The notes below the pieces were generated by a model. That model had not been told where the DNA came from. It saw only the letters and a program-made list of their open reading frames with translations, and did no database searches. From assembly GCA_038878695.1 (NCBI GenBank), contig JAVZVD010000001.1:372001-436000 (forward strand): DNA of 64,000 nt. Direction: 5' to 3'. Positions 41,164-49,373 of this stretch are shown piece by piece; positions within the stretch are counted from its first letter, which is position 1; each line of letters starts with the position of its first letter. The stretch comes from Fervidicoccaceae archaeon. GTDB lineage: Archaea; Thermoproteota; Thermoprotei_A; Sulfolobales; Fervidicoccaceae. The translations under genes were made by a program, and so were the position numbers.

Positions 41164-42629
41164 CTCGCTCCGGGCCCCTCCTCTTCGAGCTCGGCGCGAG
41201 CTCGCTCCAGCATCTCTTCAACAATCGCTCGGAGCACTCTGGGATCCGCTCTCTTGCCCGTCCTCTCCATCGCCTTTCCTATCAGATGCTGGATCGCGCG
41301 CTTATTCCTCAAGGCGTCTCTCACGGCTTTCTCGTTCTCGGCGAAGACCTGTCGAACCACAGATCTCAGCTCCTCGACGTCACGAACGACGCGCCACCCC
41401 CTTTCTGTCACCACGGCCTCGGGGTCTCGGCCGGATAGGAGGTCTGGTATGATCTCCTTGGCCATCTTTATCGTAATGAGGCCCTCGCTCAACATCTTGA
41501 TCACCTTGGCGGCGACGTCGGGGGGAACGAGCTTCCACAGCTTTTCGGGGCTCTCCTCGGGAACCCAGCCCAAGAGATCATTGACTATATACGAGGCAAC
41601 GAGGTCCCCCTTGACGCCGCTCAGCTCAACTACACGCTCGTAGTACGAGGAGAGGGCGCGCCTGGAGACGAGCACGTTCGCGAGATAGGGGCTGAGGCCG
41701 TGCTCCTCCACGAGGCGCCTGAGCTTGGCGTCGGGCAGCTCTGGCATTTCTCTCCTCAGCTTCTCCAGCAGCTCCCGCGTGATCTTCAGCGGAGGCAGGT
41801 TGGGGTCCGGCATGTACCTGTAGTCCTCTTCGACCTCTTTCCTCCTCAGAGGAAACGTGACTCTCCTGATCGGGTCCCAGTGCCTAGTCTCTCTCCTAAT
41901 CGGGATGTTCTTCCTCAACGCGTCGAGCTGTCTTTCTCTCTCGTACCTAATAGCCTGGATTATGTCACTGATGCTGTTCAGATTCTTTATCTCGACCCTC
42001 TCGCCTCCATCGACGCTTATGTTTACGTCTACGCGCAGCGCGCCCTCGAGCGAGAAATCTGTCACGTTAAGGTGTTCGAGCACGCTTCTGACCTTCTTAA
42101 GGAAGGCCTCGACCTCGACCTCGCTCGAGAAGTCCGGTTCTGTGACTATCTCGAGAAGGGGCACGCCGCTCCGGTTGAAGTCGACGAGCACGTAGGGGCT
42201 CGTTAGCGCGGAGCCCGTCGGGTGAACGAGTCTGGCCGGGTCCTCCTCGATGTTGAGCCTCCTCAGCCTGAAGACTCTCTTGACCCCGCCGACCTCTACT
42301 TCTATTCTTCCTCCGCGCGCTAGGCTCATCACGCCCTTTCCGTCATACTGCGTTATCTGATAGCTCTTGGGGAGATCCGGGTAGAAGTAGTGCTTCCTCG
42401 CCCACGAGAGAACGGGCGAGATCTCCATGTTGAAGGCGAGAGCGACCATCAGCGCTTTCTCTACGACGGCTCGATTCGGCTTAGGTAGAGCTCCTGGCAT
42501 GCCTAGGCAGACGGGGCATACATTCGTGTTGGGGGGCTTGCCTCTGTAGTCGGCGCTGCAGCTACAGAACAGTTTAGTCTTTACGCTGGTCACTTGAAAG
42601 TGCATCTCGAGCCCCAAAATAGTCCTCAC
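41160..42629 (-). CDS. gatB: Asp-tRNA(Asn)/Glu-tRNA(Gln) amidotransferase subunit B
   Basis: Kinase/transamidase subunit of GatCAB. The protein (about 489 residues) opens TILGLEMHFQVTSVKTKLFCSC, followed by NTNVCPVCLGMPGALPKPN (zinc Cys pairs), YFYPDLPKSYQITQYD, VDFNRSGVPLLEIVTEPDF, and the YqeY-like C-terminal domain. I start it at GTG 42629, which overlaps the gatA stop as GTGA behind AAGAGGTGG. A start at 42674 would add 15 residues read from within gatA. Since GatDE is also present, GatCAB most likely makes Asn-tRNA(Asn). Confidence 0.94.
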   Translation of the reverse strand: MRTILGLEMHFQVTSVKTKLFCSCSADYRGKPPNTNVCPVCLGMPGALPKPNRAVVEKALMVALAFNMEISPVLSWARKHYFYPDLPKSYQITQYDGKGVMSLARGGRIEVEVGGVKRVFRLRRLNIEEDPARLVHPTGSALTSPYVLVDFNRSGVPLLEIVTEPDFSSEVEVEAFLKKVRSVLEHLNVTDFSLEGALRVDVNISVDGGERVEIKNLNSISDIIQAIRYERERQLDALRKNIPIRRETRHWDPIRRVTFPLRRKEVEEDYRYMPDPNLPPLKITRELLEKLRREMPELPDAKLRRLVEEHGLSPYLANVLVSRRALSSYYERVVELSGVKGDLVASYIVNDLLGWVPEESPEKLWKLVPPDVAAKVIKMLSEGLITIKMAKEIIPDLLSGRDPEAVVTERGWRVVRDVEELRSVVRQVFAENEKAVRDALRNKRAIQHLIGKAMERTGKRADPRVLRAIVEEMLERARAELEEEGPGAS

Positions 42630-44074
42630 TGGGACCACCTCTTGGCTGACTTGTACACGAGCTCCGTGAGGCACTTGGCGATCTCTAGGAGTCTCGGGTC
42701 GCTCAGCCTGGGGCCGATTAATTGCATCGAGATAGGAGCTCCGCGACTCAAACCGATGGGGAAAGAAATCGCCGGTAGCCCGCTGAGGTTAGCTACGACG
42801 AGGGGGGCGTCGACGGCATTCAGCTTCGAGAGGTCGGTGACGTCGAAGTCTAGCGGCAGGGGCCTGACGGGAGACCCCGGGGAGACTATCGCGTCGTATC
42901 TCGCCAATATCTCCGCGATCTTGCGAGCTAGGAGAGATCTAGCTCTGAGAGCCCTCGAGAAATACATATCGTAGTAGCCCTTGCTCAGGACGAAGGCCCC
43001 CAATATTATTCTCCTTCTAACTTCCCATCCGAAGAGCGCCCGAGTTCTCGAGTACACTTTGTCCCACGATGAGCCTTCCAGAGGCACGACCCTCTTGCCG
43101 AATAAGACCCCGGTATACCTGGCGAGGTTGCTGCTGGCCTCCGAGAAAGCAATGACGTAATAGATCTGTGGAGCCTTTAGGACGAGCGGGCACTCCACCA
43201 CGTCTATCTTCACGCCCTCGGAGGAGAGCTCGTCTAGAGCTTTCCAGAATCCTCTGATCACGTCCTCGTCGGCCTGAGGGTGCTCGACCAGCTCGCGTAT
43301 CACAGCGAGTCTGAGCCCTTCCAGGGCATCGGGAGACGGCTCAGAGAAAGCGACCTTGAGGAACTCAGCTTTAAGATCGGCGTCGAGAGACGTAGCGTCC
43401 CTCGAGTCTCGACCGGCGATGACGGACATAAGCAGTGCCAGGTCCTTCGCGTTGGCAGCCATAGGTCCTATCTGCTCCAGACTCTCGCCGTACGACACTA
43501 GACCGTACCTGCTGACGAGCCCGAAAGTGGGCTTCAGCCCGAAGGTTAAGGTCCACGCGGCGGGGAGCCTTATGCTACCGCCCGTATCGCTACCCAGAGC
43601 CACAGGCACCATGCCGGACGCGACTGCCGCAGCGCTACCGGAGCTGCTGCCGCCGGGAGACAGCGAGAGATCGAGCGGGTTCCTAGTGGGCCCAAAAGCG
43701 CTCGTAGTACCCAGAGCCCCCATGGCGAACTCGTCCATGTTGGTTTTGCCGATGACGATGGCGCCGGAGGCCTTCAATCTCTTCGTGACAGTGGCATCAT
43801 ATGATGGCACGAAGTCCTCGAGGACTCGGCTGGCGCAGGTGGTCCTGAGCCCCATCGTGGCTATGTTGTCTTTAAGGGCTATCGGGACCCCAAGTAGAGG
43901 TCCGCGAACGCGCGGTGGATCCTCCAACGCGCTCCCATCGATCGTTATGAAGGCGTTGATCTGGGGGTCTAGTCTCTTTATATTCGCGAGAGACCTCTCG
44001 AGGAGAGCCAGAGGATCCGCCGAACCTCTCTCGGCCTCACTAACGAAATCTACTACTCTCTCGTAAAGGGTCAG
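42626..44074 (-). CDS. gatA: Asp-tRNA(Asn)/Glu-tRNA(Gln) amidotransferase subunit A, probable CTG start
   Basis: Amidase-signature glutaminase subunit of GatCAB. Motifs: GPLLGVPIALKDNI (catalytic Lys), GKTNMDEFAMG, LSPGGSSSGSAAAVASGMVPVALGSDTGGSIRLPAAW (cis-Ser and Ser nucleophile). The first ATG/GTG/TTG in frame is TTG 43927, but 49 family-like codons precede it (TLYERVVDFVSEAERGSADP, then a LALLERSLANIKRLDPQINAFITI stretch). The only start-like codon at the right place is CTG 44074, in a CTGA overlap with the gatC stop, with AAGGTGGTGAT ahead. This gives 482 residues, the normal GatA length. Confidence 0.92.
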   Translation of the reverse strand: MTLYERVVDFVSEAERGSADPLALLERSLANIKRLDPQINAFITIDGSALEDPPRVRGPLLGVPIALKDNIATMGLRTTCASRVLEDFVPSYDATVTKRLKASGAIVIGKTNMDEFAMGALGTTSAFGPTRNPLDLSLSPGGSSSGSAAAVASGMVPVALGSDTGGSIRLPAAWTLTFGLKPTFGLVSRYGLVSYGESLEQIGPMAANAKDLALLMSVIAGRDSRDATSLDADLKAEFLKVAFSEPSPDALEGLRLAVIRELVEHPQADEDVIRGFWKALDELSSEGVKIDVVECPLVLKAPQIYYVIAFSEASSNLARYTGVLFGKRVVPLEGSSWDKVYSRTRALFGWEVRRRIILGAFVLSKGYYDMYFSRALRARSLLARKIAEILARYDAIVSPGSPVRPLPLDFDVTDLSKLNAVDAPLVVANLSGLPAISFPIGLSRGAPISMQLIGPRLSDPRLLEIAKCLTELVYKSAKRWSQ

Positions 44075-44364
44075 TCTTCGATCACCACCTTTGGGGCCTT
44101 GACGAATCCGGCCTCCACCTCGGCGTTGCGCAGAGGCTCTAGAAGCTCCTCGCGCTCAGGCTCGTCGTCTCTCAGCTCGCCAGAGCCACCTACGTAGAGG
44201 AGCTCCGACGAATCTGACACATCGATGGAGAGGACGTCGTTTATGTAGCTTATCAAAATCTCCAATTCGCTTAGCAGTCTCTCGACTTCCCTCGGCTCGA
44301 GCTCTACGAGAGTTAGCCTCGAGAGATACTCCACCAACTCGCGAGAGAGGACCCGATCCGTCAC
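44071..44364 (-). CDS. gatC: Asp-tRNA(Asn)/Glu-tRNA(Gln) amidotransferase subunit C
   Basis: Small structural subunit that wraps GatA and GatB. The 97 residues fit the family: LVEYLSRLTLVELEPREVERLLSELEILISYINDVLSIDVSD, then an acidic middle with LRDDEPEREEL and LRNAEVEAGFVKAPKVVIED, which matches the usual N-A-P-x..G-x-F-x-V-P-x-V ending. First gene of the gatC-gatA-gatB operon. Confidence 0.9.
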   Translation of the reverse strand: MTDRVLSRELVEYLSRLTLVELEPREVERLLSELEILISYINDVLSIDVSDSSELLYVGGSGELRDDEPEREELLEPLRNAEVEAGFVKAPKVVIED

Positions 44365-44427
44365 GATGGCACGCTCCTCTCCGCCTACTGCTCTACGCCT
44401 CTCCGGCCTAGGTACGCGCGCTGGCGC

Positions 44428-45180
44428 TTAATTTTCCCCCTCCTCGAGCTGTTCCAGTGTGGTTTGACGCCTCAGGACTATTTCCCGGACCCCGCCTATG
44501 GCGGGGAAAGAGACGTTGTAGACCACCGCTTTGCCGATCCGAGCCACGGGCACTTTGCCCTTGTGGGCGTGCCCGTGGACCACGATATCGACCTCTCCGT
44601 CCGATATGACCTTTTCTGCGGCTCTCGACCCCATCTGGGGCCACGCCCATCTGGCTTCACCTATCAGGGTCTTGGTGGTAGGGGGATAGTGAAAGAGAAC
44701 CACCCTGAAAGTCCCCACCCTCCGAGGTGCTAGAGAGAAGTCCCTCAACATCTCTAGCCTCTTGCTATAGACCTCCGCCAGCCACGGCGCGTTCCTCGAC
44801 TGCCAGTTCGTGAGCTCGTCCAGTATTCCGGTGGAACCCAGAACATCGAGCCTCAATCCACCAAGCTCTACCGAAGCCACTTCGTCGTCGAGCCACAAGA
44901 CGCTGGGCGTCGCGGCTCTGATCGCTTCTCTCGTCTCAACGAAGTCGTCATTGCCGAATACTCCGACGATCTTGGTCGCGGACTTGCATTCGCGAAGCAC
45001 CCTCTCCACGAGCTCTGCTGCCTCCGCTCTTCCACGATCTACGATATCCCCGGCTATCATCAAAACGAAGCTCCTCCTAGAATCGCACACCTCCAATAGA
45101 GCGTCCCGCCATATCGCTAAGTAGCGCGGTGAGTGTATATCGGATGTAGCTACGATCAGGGGCTCTTCTCTTAAGCTCAA
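44428..45180 (-). CDS. Calcineurin-like metallophosphoesterase
   Basis: A 250-residue two-metal phosphoesterase. The metal ligands are visible: VATSDIHSP (D, H), MIAGDIVDRG (D), VFGNDDF (N, D), VLFHYPPTT (H) and VVHGHAHKG (GHxH). It belongs to the small archaeal YfcE/ICC-like phosphodiesterases; the substrate cannot be deduced. A TATA-like ACTTAAATCC on the minus strand (45234-45243) lies about 60 nt upstream of the TTG start. The 91-nt gap before it holds nothing else I recognise. Confidence 0.85.
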   Translation of the reverse strand: MSLREEPLIVATSDIHSPRYLAIWRDALLEVCDSRRSFVLMIAGDIVDRGRAEAAELVERVLRECKSATKIVGVFGNDDFVETREAIRAATPSVLWLDDEVASVELGGLRLDVLGSTGILDELTNWQSRNAPWLAEVYSKRLEMLRDFSLAPRRVGTFRVVLFHYPPTTKTLIGEARWAWPQMGSRAAEKVISDGEVDIVVHGHAHKGKVPVARIGKAVVYNVSFPAIGGVREIVLRRQTTLEQLEEGEN

Positions 45181-45271
45181 GCGCCTCGCTCCTCTCCCGG
45201 TCTCGAACTTCCTCCGCCGATTGTAGGCCGAGTGGATTTAAGTGCGCAGAGCGCCGAGAACCTCGGGCCCC

Positions 45272-46015
45272 CTATCCGAAGAGCCTCCTCGCGTTCCGCC
45301 TGACCGCATCAACTAGCGTCGCCTCGTCTTCGCCCCGTAATTCGGCTAGGAGGCTCACGAGGTCTGGTATCATGGTTGTGCTCAGCCTCGCGCCTCTGTA
45401 CTCGTAGGGCCCATCGCTCTCGGTGAGGATTTTATCGAGTGGCACTGCCTTGGCAACTGCTCTGTGTCTCTCCTGAAGCCTCGCCGCTACGTTGATCGAG
45501 AAGTAGAATCCTCGCTCGACCGCTCTCTCTAGTAGATCGATAGGCCCCGTGTACCAGTGGAACACCGCCCTCTCGATCTCCGACCTCTCCAGGAACTCCA
45601 GGACCTCACGCCAAGCTCCGGCCGCGTGTACGTTGAGGACCGCGCCTAGCTCCTCAGCCAACTCCACCAACTCCGCGAAGACCCTTCTCTGCCTCTCGAG
45701 AGTCTCCGGGACGAACTTTGTGTCCAGCCCTACCTCTCCAATGCACGAGACCCCGAGGTCTTCCGCCAGTTCTTTAACGGCTTTAACCTCGCTGAGGCTC
45801 ACATCGGAAACTCTCCACGGGTGCACCCCAACGCATGGTAGGACGAAGGGTCTCTCCTCTTTTAACTCCACGCTCCTCCTCGAGCTCTCCAGGTCCTCCC
45901 CAACGGAGACTATCAGGAGCGGCGAGAGCTCTTCTATTTTTCTCCAGTCCTCCTCTGTGTACTCGATTGCATGGGTGTGCGCATCTACGATGCCGGTCAA
46001 AGTACGGACCTTCAC
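45272..46015 (-). CDS. TatD-family metal-dependent hydrolase
   Basis: A 247-residue TIM-barrel hydrolase. VDAHTHAIEY (HxH metal pair), CIGEVGLDTKF (catalytic Glu strand), VLNVHAAGAW (His), VFHWYTG (His) and LTESDGPYEYRG (Asp) follow the TatD order. Homologues are DNases or D-aminoacyl-tRNA deacylases; the substrate is unknown here. The GTG start overlaps the thrS stop as GTGA, so it is translated with the synthetase. That might point to a tRNA-linked role, but this is only inference. Confidence 0.85.
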   Translation of the reverse strand: MKVRTLTGIVDAHTHAIEYTEEDWRKIEELSPLLIVSVGEDLESSRRSVELKEERPFVLPCVGVHPWRVSDVSLSEVKAVKELAEDLGVSCIGEVGLDTKFVPETLERQRRVFAELVELAEELGAVLNVHAAGAWREVLEFLERSEIERAVFHWYTGPIDLLERAVERGFYFSINVAARLQERHRAVAKAVPLDKILTESDGPYEYRGARLSTTMIPDLVSLLAELRGEDEATLVDAVRRNARRLFG

Positions 46016-47937
46016 GGCATGACTCCTCGCGTGGCACGCTTCGTCTCCTCTATGATCATTGAGGCTAACTCTTCCGGCGTCGCCTCGAATCTCTCCTCTC
46101 TAGGCGCGTAGCGCCTTCTCTCGTCCACACCGTACCTTATCCTGGTCACCGACAGAGTCCTACTCGAGACCTCACGTTCTCCTACTACAGCTATCATGGG
46201 AACTCGAGAGGACCTAGCGGCCCTAATCCTCGCGCTCAGCCTCCCCTCGGAGAAGACCTCTGCCCTCACCCGCCTTGCTTTGAGCTCCTCGGCCACATGC
46301 TTAGCGTAGGAGAGCTGCTCTTCGTTTTCTTCCTCCACGGGCAATATGGCTACCTGGAGCGGCGCGACCCATAGCGGCACTCTGCCAGCGTAATATTCTA
46401 ACAGTATCCCGGCGAACCTCTCTATAGTACCTATCAGGGCTCTGTGTATCATTACCATGTAGCGCTCGCCCCCGCTCGCGTCCGTGTAGGTGAGGCCGAA
46501 TCTTCTGGGCAGATTGAAGTCCAACTGTATCGTACCGCACTGCCACTCTCGCTCAAGAGAATCGCGGAGAACCACGTCGATCTTCGGTCCGTAGAATGCC
46601 GCCCCGCCAAGGTCGATCGAGAAGCTGGCTCCTCTGGCTTTGAGCGCAGCCTCGAGGGCTCTCTCGGCCTCTCTCCAAAGCTCCTCGTCTCCTAGGTACT
46701 TCGAGAGACTCGAGGGATCTCTGAGGCTCAGCTTGAAGAAGTACTCCGTCACTCCGAAGGCCTCGTAGACCTCCTGGAGCAGGTCGAGGACGCGCTCTAC
46801 CTCCTCCTCGATCTGATCTTCGCGAGCGAAGATGTGGGCATCGTCTTGAGTCATGCCTCTGACCCTGACCAGGCCGTGGAGGGTCCCTCCCCGCTCGAAT
46901 CTGTAGACCGTCCCCAGCTCGAAGTAGCGCAGAGGCAGATCTTTGTAGCTCCACCTCTTCCTTTTGACTATGGCTATGTGGAGCGGACAGTTCATCGGTT
47001 TGACCACGTGAGTTCTGCCTTCGTGCTCGAAGACGAACATGTTCTCGCGGAAGAGCTCCAGGTGACCGCTGACCTTATAGAGGTCGGCCGCGACTACGTG
47101 TGGCGTCACCACGGGCTGATAGCCTCTGAGCATGTGTAGTCTGTAGAGGTACTCTTCGATGGTCCTCCTCATGGTCGCCCCGGCCGGAGCCCATAGCACG
47201 AGCCCAGCTCCTACCGATTGCTCGAAGACGCAGAGGTCCATTCTGCGGACCAGCTCCACGTGATCGCGCGCTCTGATCTCCTCGAGGCGCTGCTCGTACA
47301 GCTTCTCGTCTGCGGCGCTAGGGTAACCCGTGAGGTGCACTCTCTCCATGATAATGCCCGTCGCCTCGCCGAGCCAATGCACTCTGCTGACATTGGACGC
47401 CGTTACGACGGAGTTGGGGTAGCTCGCGCGCCCATCGATGAGCTCTTCCGAGAAGCCGACCGACTCGCCACAGCGCACTAAGGTGAGCAGAGGGCCTGTC
47501 GCCTCTCGCGCCCTCTTATAGAGGAAGGGTTCTCCGGCTTGCTTCAACCTCTCCAGGACTTCCTCTTTCGGTATCACCTGGAAGAGAGCCTCGCCCGAGG
47601 AGAGAATCGAGCGCGTCTCTTCTGCTATCTTGTCGGCGACGCTCTTGTCTAGGTTAGCGTCGTACGCAAAGAAATCTATTCTGCTCTCTTCACCGACTAC
47701 GCTGACTCCCCCCAACAAGGAGCGCGGGAGCACTCTCTTCGTGGCCAGCGAGGCGACCTGACCCAATATCTCGAGGAAGACCCTCCTCCCGACACCCTCT
47801 CCGTGATATAAGGCGCGGCTCGTCGCGGCGGAGGGCTCGACCAGCCTATACACTTTGAGGCCCTTCTCCTCGACCACGTAGGCTACAGGTGATCCTAGTT
47901 CGCCGCTCGGGCTCGCCTCGGCTCCGCCGTCCCGCAC
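46012..47937 (-). CDS. thrS: Threonyl-tRNA synthetase (no editing domain seen)
   Basis: Class II synthetase of 641 residues. Motif 2 and 3 regions: LPLRYFELGTVYRFERGGTLHGLVRVRGMTQDDAHIFA and YMVMIHRALIGTIERFAGILLEYYAG. The zinc-site Cys is in VVKPMNCPLHI. The anticodon-binding domain follows. The N-terminal 200 residues have neither a bacterial TGS/HxxxH...C editing site nor the archaeal N2 editing domain in recognisable form. Some crenarchaea keep editing on a separate ThrRS-ed protein, which would have to be elsewhere. A TATA-like CTTATTTAGC lies at 47971-47980. Confidence 0.93.
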   Translation of the reverse strand: MRDGGAEASPSGELGSPVAYVVEEKGLKVYRLVEPSAATSRALYHGEGVGRRVFLEILGQVASLATKRVLPRSLLGGVSVVGEESRIDFFAYDANLDKSVADKIAEETRSILSSGEALFQVIPKEEVLERLKQAGEPFLYKRAREATGPLLTLVRCGESVGFSEELIDGRASYPNSVVTASNVSRVHWLGEATGIIMERVHLTGYPSAADEKLYEQRLEEIRARDHVELVRRMDLCVFEQSVGAGLVLWAPAGATMRRTIEEYLYRLHMLRGYQPVVTPHVVAADLYKVSGHLELFRENMFVFEHEGRTHVVKPMNCPLHIAIVKRKRWSYKDLPLRYFELGTVYRFERGGTLHGLVRVRGMTQDDAHIFAREDQIEEEVERVLDLLQEVYEAFGVTEYFFKLSLRDPSSLSKYLGDEELWREAERALEAALKARGASFSIDLGGAAFYGPKIDVVLRDSLEREWQCGTIQLDFNLPRRFGLTYTDASGGERYMVMIHRALIGTIERFAGILLEYYAGRVPLWVAPLQVAILPVEEENEEQLSYAKHVAEELKARRVRAEVFSEGRLSARIRAARSSRVPMIAVVGEREVSSRTLSVTRIRYGVDERRRYAPREERFEATPEELASMIIEETKRATRGVMP

Positions 47938-48034
47938 TCATCCTCACCGTTTAGCCGGACCAGCGCGCTAGCTAAATAAGAGCTTCATCGCAGTTTTTAT
48001 TTGCGTCAGTTGATGTGCTGGAGCGCCCGCGGAA

Positions 48035-48727
48035 ATGGCCTTTGTCCTGTTCACTGGAGGCAAGGACAGCACGTACGCGCTGCACGTGGCTCACGCGAGC
48101 GGATACGAGATAACGGGGCTCTGCTGCGTGGTGCCGGCCTCGCGCGACTCCATTCTCTTCCACTACACCGAGCCGCGACTCTTCCAACTTCTTGGCCGCG
48201 CGTACTCGATGCGCGTTTGCTTGGTCGAGGGGGTCCGCGACGACCTACCCTCGTTAAAGGAGGCGTTGCGCGAGTGCGCGAGAGAGCTCGGGGGAGAATA
48301 CGTCGTCGCGGGGGCACTGCGCTCGAGCTACCAATTGATGAAGTTCTCTCAAGCGGCTCTCGCGATAGGGCTGAAAATCAAGGCTCCTCTGTGGCTCAGA
48401 GGAGGCGGAGGATACCTGAGAGAGCTCATCGAGTGCGGCGTGAGATTCATTATAACCAAGATCTCGACCGCGGGCATGCCGGCCCGATTGCTGGGAACAC
48501 CAGTGGACTTGAAGACCGCCGAGGAAATAGAGTCACTCTCAGAGAGATGGGGCTTCGATCCCAGCTTCGAGGGAGGAGAAGCCGAGACGCTAGTTCTCAG
48601 TGCTCCTCTCATGCGGGCCAAGCTAAACGTGAGGGGATATGCGGTGGCGTGGGGCGAGAGAGGAGAGTTCATAATTGAGGAGGCCTGGCTCGAAGAGAAA
48701 AAGGCGGGCAAAGGGGCTCAAGTTTAA
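48035..48727 (+). CDS. dph6: Diphthine-ammonia ligase (Dph6 family)
   Basis: ATP-dependent amidation of diphthine to diphthamide on elongation factor 2. The 230-residue adenine-hydrolase-fold protein has the PP-loop FTGGKDSTYALHVA at the N-terminus, VVAGALRSSYQ, and FEGGEAETLVLSAPL, the conserved GExG/E-T segment of Dph6. The ATG at 48035 follows a TATA-like TTTTTATTT (47994-48002) by about 35 nt. It is divergent from thrS. Confidence 0.88.
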   Translation: MAFVLFTGGKDSTYALHVAHASGYEITGLCCVVPASRDSILFHYTEPRLFQLLGRAYSMRVCLVEGVRDDLPSLKEALRECARELGGEYVVAGALRSSYQLMKFSQAALAIGLKIKAPLWLRGGGGYLRELIECGVRFIITKISTAGMPARLLGTPVDLKTAEEIESLSERWGFDPSFEGGEAETLVLSAPLMRAKLNVRGYAVAWGERGEFIIEEAWLEEKKAGKGAQV

Positions 48728-48787
48728 ATACCGACGCTACTGCCGTCGAGATACTAGGTAAATCCCTCTCGGAGGAATTAGCTCGGA

Positions 48788-49231
48788 GTGGCCGAGGCCC
48801 AGAGCTCTAGTGGAGAAGGCACGACTAAAGAGGAGGATAATAACGGCGTAATCGGGAAGCACTTATACGGAAACTTTTACGGGATAAATAGCGAGCTGCT
48901 AGGCGACAAAGATTTCCTCGAGAGATTAATGCTCGAGGCGGCGGAGCTCACGGGAGCTAAGGTGGTAGAGCATCACGCGTGGTCCTTCGGCGGTAAGAAG
49001 GGAGGAGTCAGTGTACTCGTTTTGGTCACCGAGAGCCATTTGGCTCTCCACACATGGGTAGAGTATGGTTACGCTACCGTGGACATATACACCTGCGGAG
49101 CCCACACGGACCCGCTAAGAGGATTCAATCTCCTATTGGAGAGATTGAAGCCTAGAAGATACATTGCTCGCTACGTGGAACGCAGCAGCCGCGAAGAAAT
49201 CTTCCTCTCGGAGCGCGAGATAGCCCGTTAA
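48788..49231 (+). CDS. speH: SpeH-type pyruvoyl decarboxylase (S-adenosylmethionine or arginine decarboxylase)
   Basis: Proenzyme of 147 residues that cleaves itself to form a pyruvoyl group. The cleavage site is TESHLALHTWVEYGYATVDIYTCG: Glu82-Ser83 is the expected cut, and His and Cys are the catalytic residues. The first 25 residues are a Ser/Glu-rich tail. Crenarchaea often have two such paralogues, one acting on S-adenosylmethionine and one on arginine, both for polyamine synthesis; motifs alone do not separate them. TTTAAATA at 48721-48728 is a likely TATA box. Confidence 0.85.
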   Translation: MAEAQSSSGEGTTKEEDNNGVIGKHLYGNFYGINSELLGDKDFLERLMLEAAELTGAKVVEHHAWSFGGKKGGVSVLVLVTESHLALHTWVEYGYATVDIYTCGAHTDPLRGFNLLLERLKPRRYIARYVERSSREEIFLSEREIAR

Positions 49232-49373
49232 AATAAACTACCAGTTTTTATACTATGCTTGCGGATTTCGCCACTTTTCGAATAATACCTCAAATTAGAA
49301 ACCTAATAAGCTCTCTTCACGGAGTACCACAGGCGGCCCCCATCGTAGCCGGCGATTCCGCGGGGAGAATAAC
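49232..49373 (+). promoter_or_regulatory. Intergenic region upstream of ileS with two TATA-like boxes
   Basis: TTTTTATACT (49246-49255) and CCTAATAAG (49300-49308) are AT-rich boxes. The second is at a suitable distance to start ileS transcription near 49330, leaving a leader of about 40 nt. No guide-RNA boxes or tRNA features are present. Confidence 0.4.

Noticed and set aside
47938-48034. C/D box sRNA between thrS and dph6
   Set aside because: GATGA-like and CTGA-like strings occur, but in the wrong order and spacing on either strand, and without a terminal stem.
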